Assembly: GCA_001574975.1 (NCBI GenBank)
Contig: KQ965734.1
Span: 702,500-766,499 of the forward strand
Direction of reading: 5' to 3'
DNA length: 64,000 bases
Source: Gonapodya prolifera JEL478
Lineage: Eukaryota > Monoblepharomycota > Monoblepharidomycetes > Monoblepharidales > Gonapodyaceae
A program made the translations under genes and the position numbers. The stretch's first letter is position 1. Each line of letters begins with the position of its first letter. Below, in pieces: positions 22,283 to 34,319 of the stretch. The notes below the pieces were generated by a model, which was not told where the DNA came from, did no database searches, and saw only the letters and a list, made by a program, of their open reading frames with translations.

Positions 22283-24441
22283 ATGAACTCTCTTGTCTTT
22301 TCACATTCAGGGTTCATTCTCCTATCCCTAGCACTGCTCTCGGTCAAGGTCCAAATCGCGCTGCTCATTTTGATGCACCTCTTGTCCGCTCTGTCCCCAT
22401 TCATCCTCCAACGCGTCGCGCCTTCTCTCGTCGCCTCCGTGTCGCCCCGGGCGAGGATAGTGGCAAAGAGCACATTCGACTTTATCATTCTCACGCTGTC
22501 GGTGTTGCACGGATGCCTCGTTGATGTGATGGAATGGATCGTGTGTGGACTTGGTAATTACTGTACATTGCGTCCTTTGCGCGACTCCCTTTCTCATGCG
22601 CTCTTTTTTGGATTTTGCTACAGATATTCCTGCCTCATGGTTGTATGAGCACTGCGTAATTCCCGTTGAACACGCCGCCCACAAGGAGATCAGATACGCC
22701 GCGCCGGACCCTGTCGGCAAGTTCGTAGACACGTATGCTGCGCGGGGATTCTCGGCAGCTCTCCTTGTCCTGGTGAATCCGGAAAGGGAGCAGATGGTGT
22801 CAAGGATCACGACCCTCGAAGCCGACAACTCATACTTTCGCGGGTTGGCAGGGAAGGGCGAAGCCCTCTTGCAGCTCCAGCTTTCGGAGATCAAAATTGT
22901 GAGTATTGGTGCAAAAAGAATTTTGGACGTTCTGCCGTCAATACAGCCGTTCATTGACTGACTTGATCGCATTTTTCCCTCAAGGCCTCACAAAATGCTT
23001 CGTCCGCGCTTGCCAAGACCACGAGTGAGCGAAACGAACTCAGGACCACCGTGATGGACCAACGATGGGAGATTCACAAGCTCCGTTGTGAATTAAAAAA
23101 GATCGAGGGCCAGAAGCGGGAGCTCTCTATCGATTTGTCGTCCTGGAAAGCCAGCGACGGATACAAGACCGGTGAGATCGCAAGGTTGGGGGGTGAGGTG
23201 AAAGCGCTCAAAACGAGAGCATCTGAGGTAAGACATTGTCATTTGTTTGGAGGTGTTCCATTTCTGAAGTTTTCCGCTTTAGCTCGAGACACTTGTTGCG
23301 CTTGGACCAGGTATCCCACTCATGGGTGCCGCCCCCATCGAGGCTCTTGGTTTCGCGATTGCTCAAGTCCCCCCACTTGTGAAGCAGGTCGTAGTGGAAG
23401 ATGTGGTAATGGAGGATGCGTGCCCTCTGGAGCCGGTGAGTATTAAATATGTTTATTCCACGATGATTTGTCCCATTTTAATTTGTTTTTGCTTTTTCCC
23501 GCAGGTGATCGCCCCGCCTGCCGACGTGGTTCCATCAGCATGTGACACTCGTATCACCATGGGAGCCCCACCCACATTCGCGGTTGACTTTCCAGCCGAG
23601 GTGGCAACTCCAATTCCCGAGGTCGCCGTGGTTCAGCCCGGCGCCCCTATCTTTCCACCTCTAACTGCCCCAACTCTTGCGGTCGTTCCATCCGCCGGGA
23701 TTGCGTCCAGCTCAGTGAACCTACCCGCGTCTTTCGACGGGCTCGATCTTGCTGCCGCAGCTGCCCCGCCAGCCGTTGGTGTCACCGTCGCGCCACGCTT
23801 CGTCCCTGGCATCTTGCCACCTCACGTTGTAGCACCTGTGTCATCCTTCGTCACCGGCTTGCCACAACACGTTGCAGCCCCCGGGCCATCCTTTGTCGCT
23901 GCCCACTTGCCCCCAGCCATTGCAGCCCCCGCGCCGTCGATTCCATCGTTGGGCTCACACGTCGCAATAGCTTCGGCTCCGTCCTCATCTCGTGCTCCTA
24001 TGGCGTCTATAAAAAAGAGAAACAAGGGGAAGGCCGTAGCCCGCAACGGCGGCTCCGTTGCGCAAACGAGTCTCAAAGACCGCGACCCACGACTTGGGTG
24101 GGCAGAGGAACCAGGGTCGAGGGCCAATCTAGCGGCAAGGATTGAGAGGCTCTGGAGGTCTGGAGCTCTCAGTGAGGAGCAGCTTGAGGCGCTGTTCGCC
24201 AAGTTGGGTGGGTGGAGCGTGGAAGATGTAAGTGACTGGGCATGAACCTTCTTTGAGCCTATCATAACTTTTGTGTACTTGTTTTTAGATCGGAGATTCT
24301 GTCCAAGTTGGTGGCCCCGTAAGGCAGTGCCGCTTCACCATCAGGCAGATGGTTGAGCAGGCCGAGGAACACAGTATCTTGAAGGTGCGAAGATGGTTCT
24401 GGAATCTCCCGGAGGAGATCCAGGCGCTCTCCGACCTATGA
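22283..24441 (+). CDS. Membrane/coiled-coil protein with Ala-Pro-rich region, unknown (6 exons, 605 aa)
   Basis: Unrecognised. Exons 22283-22553, 22624-22898, 22985-23227, 23283-23435, 23505-24227 and 24289-24441 join in phase. The N terminus has a long hydrophobic stretch (GFILLSLALLSVKVQIALLILMHLL) and a second one (FDFIILTLSVLHGCLVDVM). Residues ~120-265 are helical and coiled-coil-like (ISRITTLEADNSYFRGL, MDQRWEIHKLRCELKKIE). A ~190-residue Ala/Pro/Val-rich, phase-repetitive region follows (PPHVVAPVSSFVTGLPQHVAAPGPSFVAAHLPP type units). A compact helical C terminus (ARIERLWRSGALSEEQLEALFAKLGGW ... TIRQMVEQAEE) ends the protein. The start ATG at 22283 was chosen because upstream frames cannot be joined. 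Confidence 0.6.
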
Positions 24442-26149
24442 AGAACGACTGGTGTGTACGGACGTTTCTTGTTGTCGAAATTTCAACAATTAACCTTTTG
24501 GTTGTTTGAACAGGTTCACCGAGGAACTGCTTTTTTCTAAAAAATCATTATTCACCACGGCCAGCGAACCACGTTTCCCTCCTTCCGAACCATGTCGATA
24601 CTTTTTTTGTTTCAAGGCTTTCACGTACTACAACGACGTCTCGCACTCTCCCCTTCCCTCACCCCAGTTCTTTGCAGTGCGGGCGGCTTTTCCATTTCTT
24701 TCTCTCCCCCGCGTTCTCATTATTCTACCCAACTCCGGTCGTCAATGGCACTGCACGATACCGCCCGTCCGTCGCCCAATATCTGGATGAAATTTCGCGT
24801 CATCGTTGAATCAATTTGAGGCCGGCTCGCTTTCTTTGTCCAAACGGACACATCAGACTTTGGCGAAAGCTGGACCCAATGTCTACTCCCTCTACTCCTA
24901 CACCTGCGTTTCGGTGTCTTCTATCCCATCATGACCCTTTCCTCCTGTTCGCCTACAACTTCCAGCATTCATTCTCACGGCAGTGTTAGTCGCTCGCTCG
25001 TCATGCCGTGTCTGGTTGATACCGAAGCCCCCGGAACTGGATTTTTCTGAGCGAATGGTTTCCACCTTCAAAATATGTTTCACCAATCAGAGCAACATTG
25101 GGTAGAGATACTTCGTTTGGCATGGCTAGATTCGCAATGGAGAGAAGGCCTGATTTAGAGCTGGGGACGACGATGGCTTGTCCAACGATGGAGCGCCTAG
25201 GCCTTTTCGATTTCGGGCCATTTTATGCGAATTTTGTTGATGTCAAACTCGTCAATATGCTTGACCCGTTTCAGGAGCAGTGACGATGATTTTATGGACC
25301 TCGACCTAGGCTGCGCAAACTTCCTTCTTTATTCCTCCGCTTCTGAGAAAGATTATGAGCGACGATATCCTTCAGCTTTACCACCACTGTCTCAGTATGC
25401 TTTTGGGTTGATGCGCGCAGAGCAACTTCACTGCAACTGGCCCGGACTTTGAAGACGATTTGTTGCCGAGGCCAAGGGAGGGGTTGAAGCTCCTAGGACC
25501 TGTACCTGCTGAAGGCGCGAGATGTCACCGTTGGCCAATGCGAATCGACCCCTGCCAGCACCGACGTTCTCAGTATGGCCAGTATGAGGCAGAAACCATC
25601 GACTCGGATGGCGCGCAGTGAACCACCCTTGGTCGCGATCAATGACGTTCACAACTGATTTCTAATCAGTCTTTTGGCAGTTCGGTGCACCCCGCGTCGC
25701 ATCGTACACGCCCCACAAATCTGCCTTCTCTGCGATAATGCAGTGGGAGCAGCAAACTCCCTCACATTTTTTCATCCCCTTTCAAATACGTGCGACCTCG
25801 AGCACCAAAATCACGGTGTAAACAGGACAAACGGTCCCTTTGGCTTCCACACCAATTTGTGCCAGCGCGAATCACCGTCTGGCCCCCAAGCTTGGCGCAG
25901 TAAACGCAGACCCGATTGACTTCACCATCACTCTTGGGGGCGGTGTGACAGTCCTGTTTACCTCGTTGCTCTTCCAGCGATCCCAAGCACCCTCCATTAT
26001 AGCCTTCCACGGAACTCCCGTGCATTCCTCCCCGCGTTTCACTTTTAAGACATCCGACGTGTCCTCCTCAAGATCGTCGGTACCCCTAACGTCGCCCCGA
26101 CGTTGCCTCGGGAGAGCCGTCGCCGCCTTGGCTTCGAGTCGACTTGCCT
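24442..26149. other. Poorly resolved region
   Basis: Apart from short open frames (24506-24790, 25225-25452, 25840-26274) with no family resemblance, no in-phase exon chain was found. Stretches such as 25290-25450 (+) read as plausible protein but lack a matching donor or acceptor. Treat as intergenic or as an undetected gene. Confidence 0.3.
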
Positions 26150-26881
26150 ATGCGTGTCACTTATACAGTGTGGCGGTCCCAGCCCCACGCATGGGAAGGC
26201 CCAATCACCCCCCTCGGCGCCCTCAATCAAGCCATTCTTCGGGATCTACAGCCACCAGCAGTTCTGCCCCATAACGCGTCATCTACATACCCGAGTCAAT
26301 CTGTCTATGCAAGGCACTGCTCCTGCGAGTGGAAGGATGCGCAGGCCTGTACCGACGGAGTCATTCTAAGTGCTTTTAACGACCTCGCGGTGGACAGAGA
26401 ACTCAGTCCTACATGGGCCAACTGGAACTATACGGAGACGACAGGCTGCTTAGAGTCGTGCAGGCGTATGGCCTGGTCATTTGCACTCCTGCGGGGAGTA
26501 CAGCGTACAGCGTGAGTTGAAACTGTATGGACAGTTATCTGGCGAAGACTGACATTGTTCAGTACTCCTTTACGATCTTTAGTTGTCAGTGCGTGGTTCT
26601 GTTGTACATTCGCAATTGCCGGCACTTCTCCTGACACCGATCTGTCCTCGTGAGTGCGACATCGCAATGAACTTTGTCAAGGTCTGTCACTGCGGAAAGG
26701 AGATCAAGATATCGCGCAAATATTCACACTGTATTCTTTCACTTGCAGGAACTGCGTACCGCAGACCGGAACTCTTGTCCAACCATTTGCGCGACCGGGC
26801 AGAGCTAAGATTTATTCGAGGGACTTTCGCAAACGCTTCACTGGAATGAGCGCGCCTGTCAAAAGCCCTGGGCGAAAATAA
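26150..26881 (+). CDS. Possible small Cys-containing protein (3 exons, ~193 aa)
   Basis: Low-confidence model. Exons 26150-26511, 26563-26649 and 26749-26881 join in phase (GT/AG at both introns). The middle has a Cys/Trp-rich patch (HCSCEWKDAQACTDG, then TWANWNYTETTGCLESC) followed by a hydrophobic segment (SLVVSAWFCCTFAIAG). The family is not recognised. A competing reading of the last exon, using an AG at 26764, gives a helical frame interrupted by TGA at 26847-26849 that continues for ~75 codons to a good donor at 27077; one of the two readings must be wrong or the gene is damaged. Confidence 0.3.
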
Positions 26882-27617
26882 GGAGGGCGAGCGGATCGTC
26901 CGCGAGTTTTTGGGCGAAACAGAAGACAGAAACCCACTATCTGGGCATGGCATCGGAGACATTCGCACCGGGAGACGCACTTCCCACCCAGTGCCTTTTT
27001 CTGCTGTGGGGAACGATATGAGCGGGGATGCGTGTTCGTACTTGTCGTCCGAAGGTGCTCCATTAGTCTTTACAAAGTAAGTCTCGACCACCTTTGCATT
27101 TCAAACCGCTCGCTTACCATTCCGTGATCGAAACGAAGGCCATACGCAACAATTGCACTCAACACGAGAGTGCAGTCGACAAGTCACAACTCTGGCACAG
27201 ATGCCGCCGAAAACACCACGCTCCCGCTCTTGCTCTTACTCTCCAACATCTCCATCAGAGAAGCAGCAGTGCGCCATTTGAGCTTGACCCGTCAAGGCTG
27301 ATTCGAAGGGGTGGAAGCAAGTCGTAAGTACAAGGGTAAGGGGAAAGCGCCGTGCCTCGGATCTGCCAGTCCACTTGAGTGAACACAAAGGTGACCTCAC
27401 CGTGGCGCGACGAAAATCACTTCCGCAGGACCATCCAGTTGTTTGTGGTGACCAGTGCTCACCTTGCCCCGATTCTTGGCCGACGCCAGACCGCTGGAAA
27501 AGGAGTTCAGAAGCTGTCTTTCACTGCATGCGGGTCGGGGTGATAGTTGACTGCTGGTGAGCTTTAGGCTGAAGTTGGTGCAAGGTTTTGTGTTCTGACG
27601 GAGAATTTATGAATCAG

Positions 27618-28342
27618 AAAAGGGTACATCACCGACTGCAACGCTCGACATTCAACTCCGACGCGTCGCCTTCGTTCCGGAAGTCCTGGATAAAGTGCAG
27701 TTTGAGGAGATGGAGGTGAGACTCCTCGAACCCTTTTCGAGCAAAAGGAAACGTGCTCACCGAGACCTTGGAAACAGATCATGCATTCGACAACCACTTC
27801 GTCTGGTGGCAAGTGGCAGGGGGACCCGTCGTACCAGAAACAAGGTTACGTTGACCATTTTGTCTTGATTTCGTCGTTTCCATTCGATTGACTTTTTCCC
27901 CGTTCGGTTCTTTATAGCACAAGTGAAAGGCTCGACGGTACGTAGTTTTGTTTTTTGATCGTTGTTTTTATATTTTTAGTAACGGCGCGCGTTCCCTGAA
28001 AGGTAGATGCGTCCGGGAATTCTTGACGGTAAGCACACTGGCTCGAGGTTTCGTCGCTGTCAAATCGCAGAATACTAACTTCGCGATGCCCTTGTGTCTG
28101 GGCAGGGTCCCCCTGCCACTTTGGCGCACCAACTACGCGGTCCTGTCGGTCCTGTCGCTCTGCATGATCTCCTCTTCTCAAATGCCCCCACCTCCTCAAC
28201 GCCGCTTCCACGCTGCATCCACGCCGCATCCGCCGACCACCATCCTCCACGAGCCCAAGCGCAGTCGTACCCCAGCAGGTTCCCTCGCATCGTGAAAGAC
28301 AGTGAACTCCAGAAGGCGGGATTGGTTCACGGCGCTCGATGA
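27618..28342 (+). CDS. Possible exons of an unrecognised gene
   Basis: Exons 27618-27715, 27778-27844 and about 27918-27937 join in phase into a reading with TLDIQLRRVAFVPEVLDKVQFEEME. Further right, a TACTAAC branch site and CAG acceptor (28108) precede a frame ending at 28342 (GPPATLAHQLRG ... PRIVKDSELQKAG). I could not link the two parts in one frame, and no start was found. No function is suggested. Confidence 0.25.
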
Positions 28343-29508
28343 CCGGGCAAGGTTTGTATCTCACTGGTTCGCCCTTCCGATTCGGTATGGAAGTGCTGGA
28401 GTGCAGAAGTAGTCGTTGTCCCGAATGAGCGTTCTCTGGCGTGGATCTCTTGTGTCAACTGTGTGGTATGGGGTGGTGGCAGGGACCCTGTGCTTGAGGA
28501 CGTGCGGCCTGTGGAAGCTCTGGAGATAGGTCTGGGTTGAGCTCGTCGAAAGCCTCCTTGGAGGCATGGTCTGGACCACGTACGTGGGCGTGGTGGTAGG
28601 CGGTAACAGTGGATTCCAGTCGAAAGCGGCCTCCCGTGTCCCGCTTGGTCTACAGCTTGCGGGATGGAAGCCAAGGGTCGCAATTGCAGCAGTGACGCAG
28701 AGTATGACCTTGCAAGAATGTATCAATAACAGCGATCAACGCGTGGACCATACCATCCAGTGCGAGTCAGACTCTACAGCACGGTTGAGGCCGCATCGGT
28801 CTGGAATCTTGTCGAATGGAAGCCAAGGGGCGCATTTGCAGCTGCAACGTAGAGAAGAGAATTCTTTGGACTCTAACAAGACTTCAACAGCAGGGAGACT
28901 GACTTTGTTTGAGAATGGTTAGAAACCGAAACTGAACGTGGACTTGATTCGAACGGGTGCCACGGGGAAGGGTTCGACGGTGACCAACAATCGAAAACAA
29001 CCAATTGTGGACTTGATATATGTGGAGCGAGGAAGATACAAGGTGGCGGACTGAGAACCTGGGGGCAAATGACTCAAAAGGACTCACTCAGTGTGACCTG
29101 GTGTACAGATGACTTGTTGTTATGGAGAGATGAAGTTGAAAATTGAATGCGACATAGGTTGGGGAATGTTGGACGGAGAAGGGTGAAATGAGAGCACGTA
29201 AATGACAAGGCATACGTTTTATATATACGAGAAATACGAAATATAATTGGAAGTGATAAGCAAAGATGGCCAACCCTCTTATGATTCAATAGATTCTTGT
29301 GTTTTGCCACCAACCGACCGGGGCGGGAAATGAGGCACAAGACACATTCCTTCATCATCACTACATGCACAAAAAGAAGAGAAAAAACTCGGACGTGTCA
29401 TCCTGATGGTTTCGTGCAGTTTTCTGTCTCGGAGCGGTGTCACAAGGGAGTGTGCGAACAACGCGCATAAAGCGGATTCTGCCGAAATGAAACCGGTTGC
29501 TTTTGCTC
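28343..29508. other. Intergenic region with a diverged 60-bp duplication
   Basis: No gene is supported. A ~60-bp segment around 28648-28712 recurs, diverged, at 28799-28862 (shared core ATGGAAGCCAAGGG..CGCA.TTGCAG). On the minus strand the first copy encodes a signal-peptide-like stretch (ILCVTAAIATLGFHPASC) but without an ATG. The TATATATA-rich tract near 29220 is the only other notable element. Confidence 0.35.
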
Positions 29509-31779
<2,271 letters not shown>

Positions 31780-32134
31780 CATTGTATTTTTATTGGTACT
31801 TTTTGGAACGGTAACTTATGTTGAATGGCAATGGTTTCGTGACTCTCGTTGATGGACGACATCATTAGATCTGCACACCCGTATTTGGATTCTGTACAGC
31901 CTAGTAAGGCATGACGCTCAAAGATCAAGAAAAGCTCGTGCACGATCGCGACCCCGCTTCTGCAACCTTCTCGAACGACAAAGAGGAGGGGAAATGCCAT
32001 GATTAAACACAATACAAAAGACGCAACCTCTTCGAAATAAAATTAAAGCGCACCACACGGGGACCTTATATCGTACGGCCCCGCGTGTCATCTCCAATCT
32101 CAACAAACGAACGCCCCTTTCTAAGCACGTTCAC
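31780..32134. other. Intergenic region
   Basis: This region holds the 3' flank of the esterase. Nothing coding was seen; AT-rich and short CT-rich stretches near 32100 precede the next open frame. Confidence 0.45.
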
Positions 32135-32797
32135 ATGTCCCTTCGCTCCAGCTCTGACACGCCACCACACGCCGCCCCCCTCTCCAAAACCCCTTCCACT
32201 TCCTACTGCGCCAAACACATCCCCCTGTCCTCGTCGAACCGCGCGCCACCAAAGCCCATATCTCCGTCTGAGTCTCCGTTAGCGTCGCTCCCGGAGCCGG
32301 AGAAGCACCCCACGCACAGCACCGTGGTGCCGTCGAATATGTACGAGCGCACGGGCTCGGAGTGGAATACGGCTTCGGTCCTGCCCAGGGGGTGTGATGT
32401 GGGGCAGGGGGGGTCTACGCGAGGTGGAGGTGGACGGGAACGGGGTTAGAAATGTGTGACGTTGGAGAATGAGGCAATGCTCAAGCGGCAGACTTTGTCT
32501 TCCACACACATCCCGTGTTCCATTTTGATTGCTCCTCGCTCCTCGGCCCTTCGGCCACCACACGACGACGATTACGGCCGTCAACTGGCACCGACGGACG
32601 GTGGGGAAGCGTGGTATAGAGTCTCGAACTTCCAGGCCTTCGCAGACGCGTGCCTCCACAACCAGCTTGGGGGGCCTCGAAGTCCCTGTCCATTCCCAAA
32701 GCCACCGCTCCCATGCAGGTCTCCTTATCCTCAGCCTCCTCCTATCCACACAGTGTTGGTGGCAAGTCCGATAAGCGAACTGGGTGCCACTTTGTGA
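32135..32797 (+). pseudogene. ORF interrupted by two simple-sequence frameshifts
   Basis: From the ATG at 32135 a Ser/Pro-rich frame runs to NMYERTGSEWNTASVLPRGCDVGQGG. A run of seven G residues (about 32407-32413) then shifts it: with one G fewer the protein continues LREVEVDGNGVRNV. A TG repeat (about 32453-32456) causes a second shift, after which TLENEAMLKRQTLSSTHIPCS runs open to 32797. The continuity of sense across both sites suggests one former or mis-assembled gene of ~220 codons. I do not recognise the family. Both breaks lie in slippage-prone sequence, so assembly error is as likely as gene decay. Confidence 0.4.
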
Positions 32798-32934
32798 AGC
32801 GTCAACAGTTGCATTTGAGCCATCCTTCAGTGGACTGGGTCCCCCCATCCCCCGTTTTCCGCCTCACGCCGGTTGGCGCTCCAGGCGCGCCTAGATACGC
32901 CCTCGCGCCCGCTTCTTCCCGCCTCGAGTCCCCT

Positions 32935-33330
32935 TCAGAAATAACTCGCAAGTGTGGGGAGGCATGACCCATTTCTGTGCGATCGGGCACTCGCATACTC
33001 ACAGTATGTGACACACATCTCCATATCCCTCCTCCACTCCGTCTGCTCGGGGCACCCGACGCAGATCCCGCCGTCCGGTCTGTCCTTTGGCCTGAACCGG
33101 AATGCCTGCATTCCCTTCCAAGCACCGTGGGGACGAAGAGGGGTGTCGGCAGGACACCTGGTGTATGGTGCAGCGATTGGTTTTTTCGGTGATATGCGGG
33201 GCAGAAGGGGTGCTCCGAGCGAGGAGTTTACGAGGAGGACGAGGGTGATAGAGAGTGAGAGGAGGAGAGAGAGGAGGAGGGACCGGGAGTGGAGAGAGGG
33301 TGAGGATGGGCGAGGGCGAGCGGATAGCAT
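32935..33330 (-). CDS. Small secreted Cys-containing protein, copy A
   Basis: The start ATG at 33330 opens a strong hydrophobic leader (SLLLSLLLSLSITLVLLVNSSLGAP), a signal peptide or anchor. The mature part has CPADTPLRP ... GICVGCPEQTEWRRDMEMCVTY. This matches the neighbouring divergent gene (CPAD.PL ... C.GCP.Q..W...M.MC), so the two are paralogues. A GTGAGT donor at 33002 after VTY falls at the same phase-1 position as the intron of the paralogue, but I could not confirm the second exon; without splicing the frame ends at 32935. No known function. Confidence 0.6.
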   Translation of the reverse strand: MLSARPRPSSPSLHSRSLLLSLLLSLSITLVLLVNSSLGAPLLPRISPKKPIAAPYTRCPADTPLRPHGAWKGMQAFRFRPKDRPDGGICVGCPEQTEWRRDMEMCVTYCEYASARSHRNGSCLPTLASYF

Positions 33331-33695
33331 TGTGGGCGGGAGAGGGTGGGAAGAGAGAGTGCGGAAAGAACGTGAGGCAGCCAATTAAGGTGGTGGTCGC
33401 TTCTGGTGGAAAAAAGGAGAACTGTGGTCCGAAGATCAGAATCCGAGAATGGAAGAGAGAGTGATGGAAGATTTCAACAAAAAGAAGTGTAGACAGTGGG
33501 AAAGAGTTGTCCAAACAAGGCAGAAATGGGGGTGAAAAAAAGTCAACGTGACTCAAGGGGGCTGTGGCGAGTCCGCCGGAGGTGCAAAAAGGAGAGCCAA
33601 GAGTCATTCGCAACACTTGTTCCTTGAAAGCCATCTTCTGCGTCCACGCTCTCGCGCACGGTACCATCGCACGCAAACTCTCTACTCTGCGCACC
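33331..33695. promoter_or_regulatory. Shared region between head-to-head paralogues
   Basis: These 365 bp separate the start codons of the two paralogous small secreted proteins. The sequence is strongly GA/CT strand-biased (AGAGAGGAGG-type tracts). If both are expressed, this acts as a bidirectional promoter. No motif is called. Confidence 0.4.
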
Positions 33696-34319
33696 ATGCT
33701 CTCCACTCTCTCCCGCTCCCTCCTTCTTATCATCGCCGCCTCTATCCTCCCTATCTCGCTCGCTCTTCCACTTGTCCCCCTGAATCCTCCCGTCATCTCG
33801 CCTCTTATCCACCTCGCTCCCCGTGACGCCCTTCCGCCGGCGTGTCCCGCGGACGTTCCACTTTCGATCGTGCCCTCTGTCCCGGGTTCGCCTCAGCTCT
33901 ATTCCGTCACCTCCGATGGGTCGTCCTGCTCGGGTTGTCCTCAACAGTCGGCCTGGAATCAGGAGAGAGGAATGTGTATATACCACTGTGAGTGTGGGCT
34001 GGCTTCCATCGTGTTCGTTGCCTGTCCTCAAAGTCTGTCTTCTCTTTCCCTCCCTTACTTGCAACCCCTCTCTCCCCTCTCTTTGTCACTCTCCGTCGCC
34101 CCTCTTCCCTCTCCTCACCACTCTCTCTCCTCTCAAGTCCCACCCTGCCCCACCCACGCCCAACTCGTCTCCATCCCCCGCTTCTCCCTTCCTAACCTGC
34201 CCCCCGTCTACGCCCACTACTTCCGTGGCGTGGAGGTGCTCTGCCAAGGGTGTTACGGGGACTTGGCCGTCATGGAAGCCAGGGGCGAGGGCGCCGAATG
34301 CGTCATGAAGTCGTTTTAG
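33696..34319 (+). CDS. Small secreted Cys-containing protein, copy B (2 exons, 157 aa)
   Basis: Exons 33696-33987 and 34138-34319 join in phase. A signal peptide is clear (SLLLIIAASILPISLALP). The mature protein contains ACPADVPLS, then CSGCPQQSAWNQERGMC, and in exon 2 PPCPTHAQLV and VLCQGCYGD, giving paired C-x2-C motifs. The intron falls right after the shared W...M.MC block, as in copy A. The paralogue pair is head-to-head. A role as secreted effector or wall protein is possible but not shown; no family is recognised. Confidence 0.7.
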   Translation: MLSTLSRSLLLIIAASILPISLALPLVPLNPPVISPLIHLAPRDALPPACPADVPLSIVPSVPGSPQLYSVTSDGSSCSGCPQQSAWNQERGMCIYHCECGLASIVFVACPQSLSSLSLPYLQPLSPLSLSLSVAPLPSPHHSLSSQVPPCPTHAQLVSIPRFSLPNLPPVYAHYFRGVEVLCQGCYGDLAVMEARGEGAECVMKSF

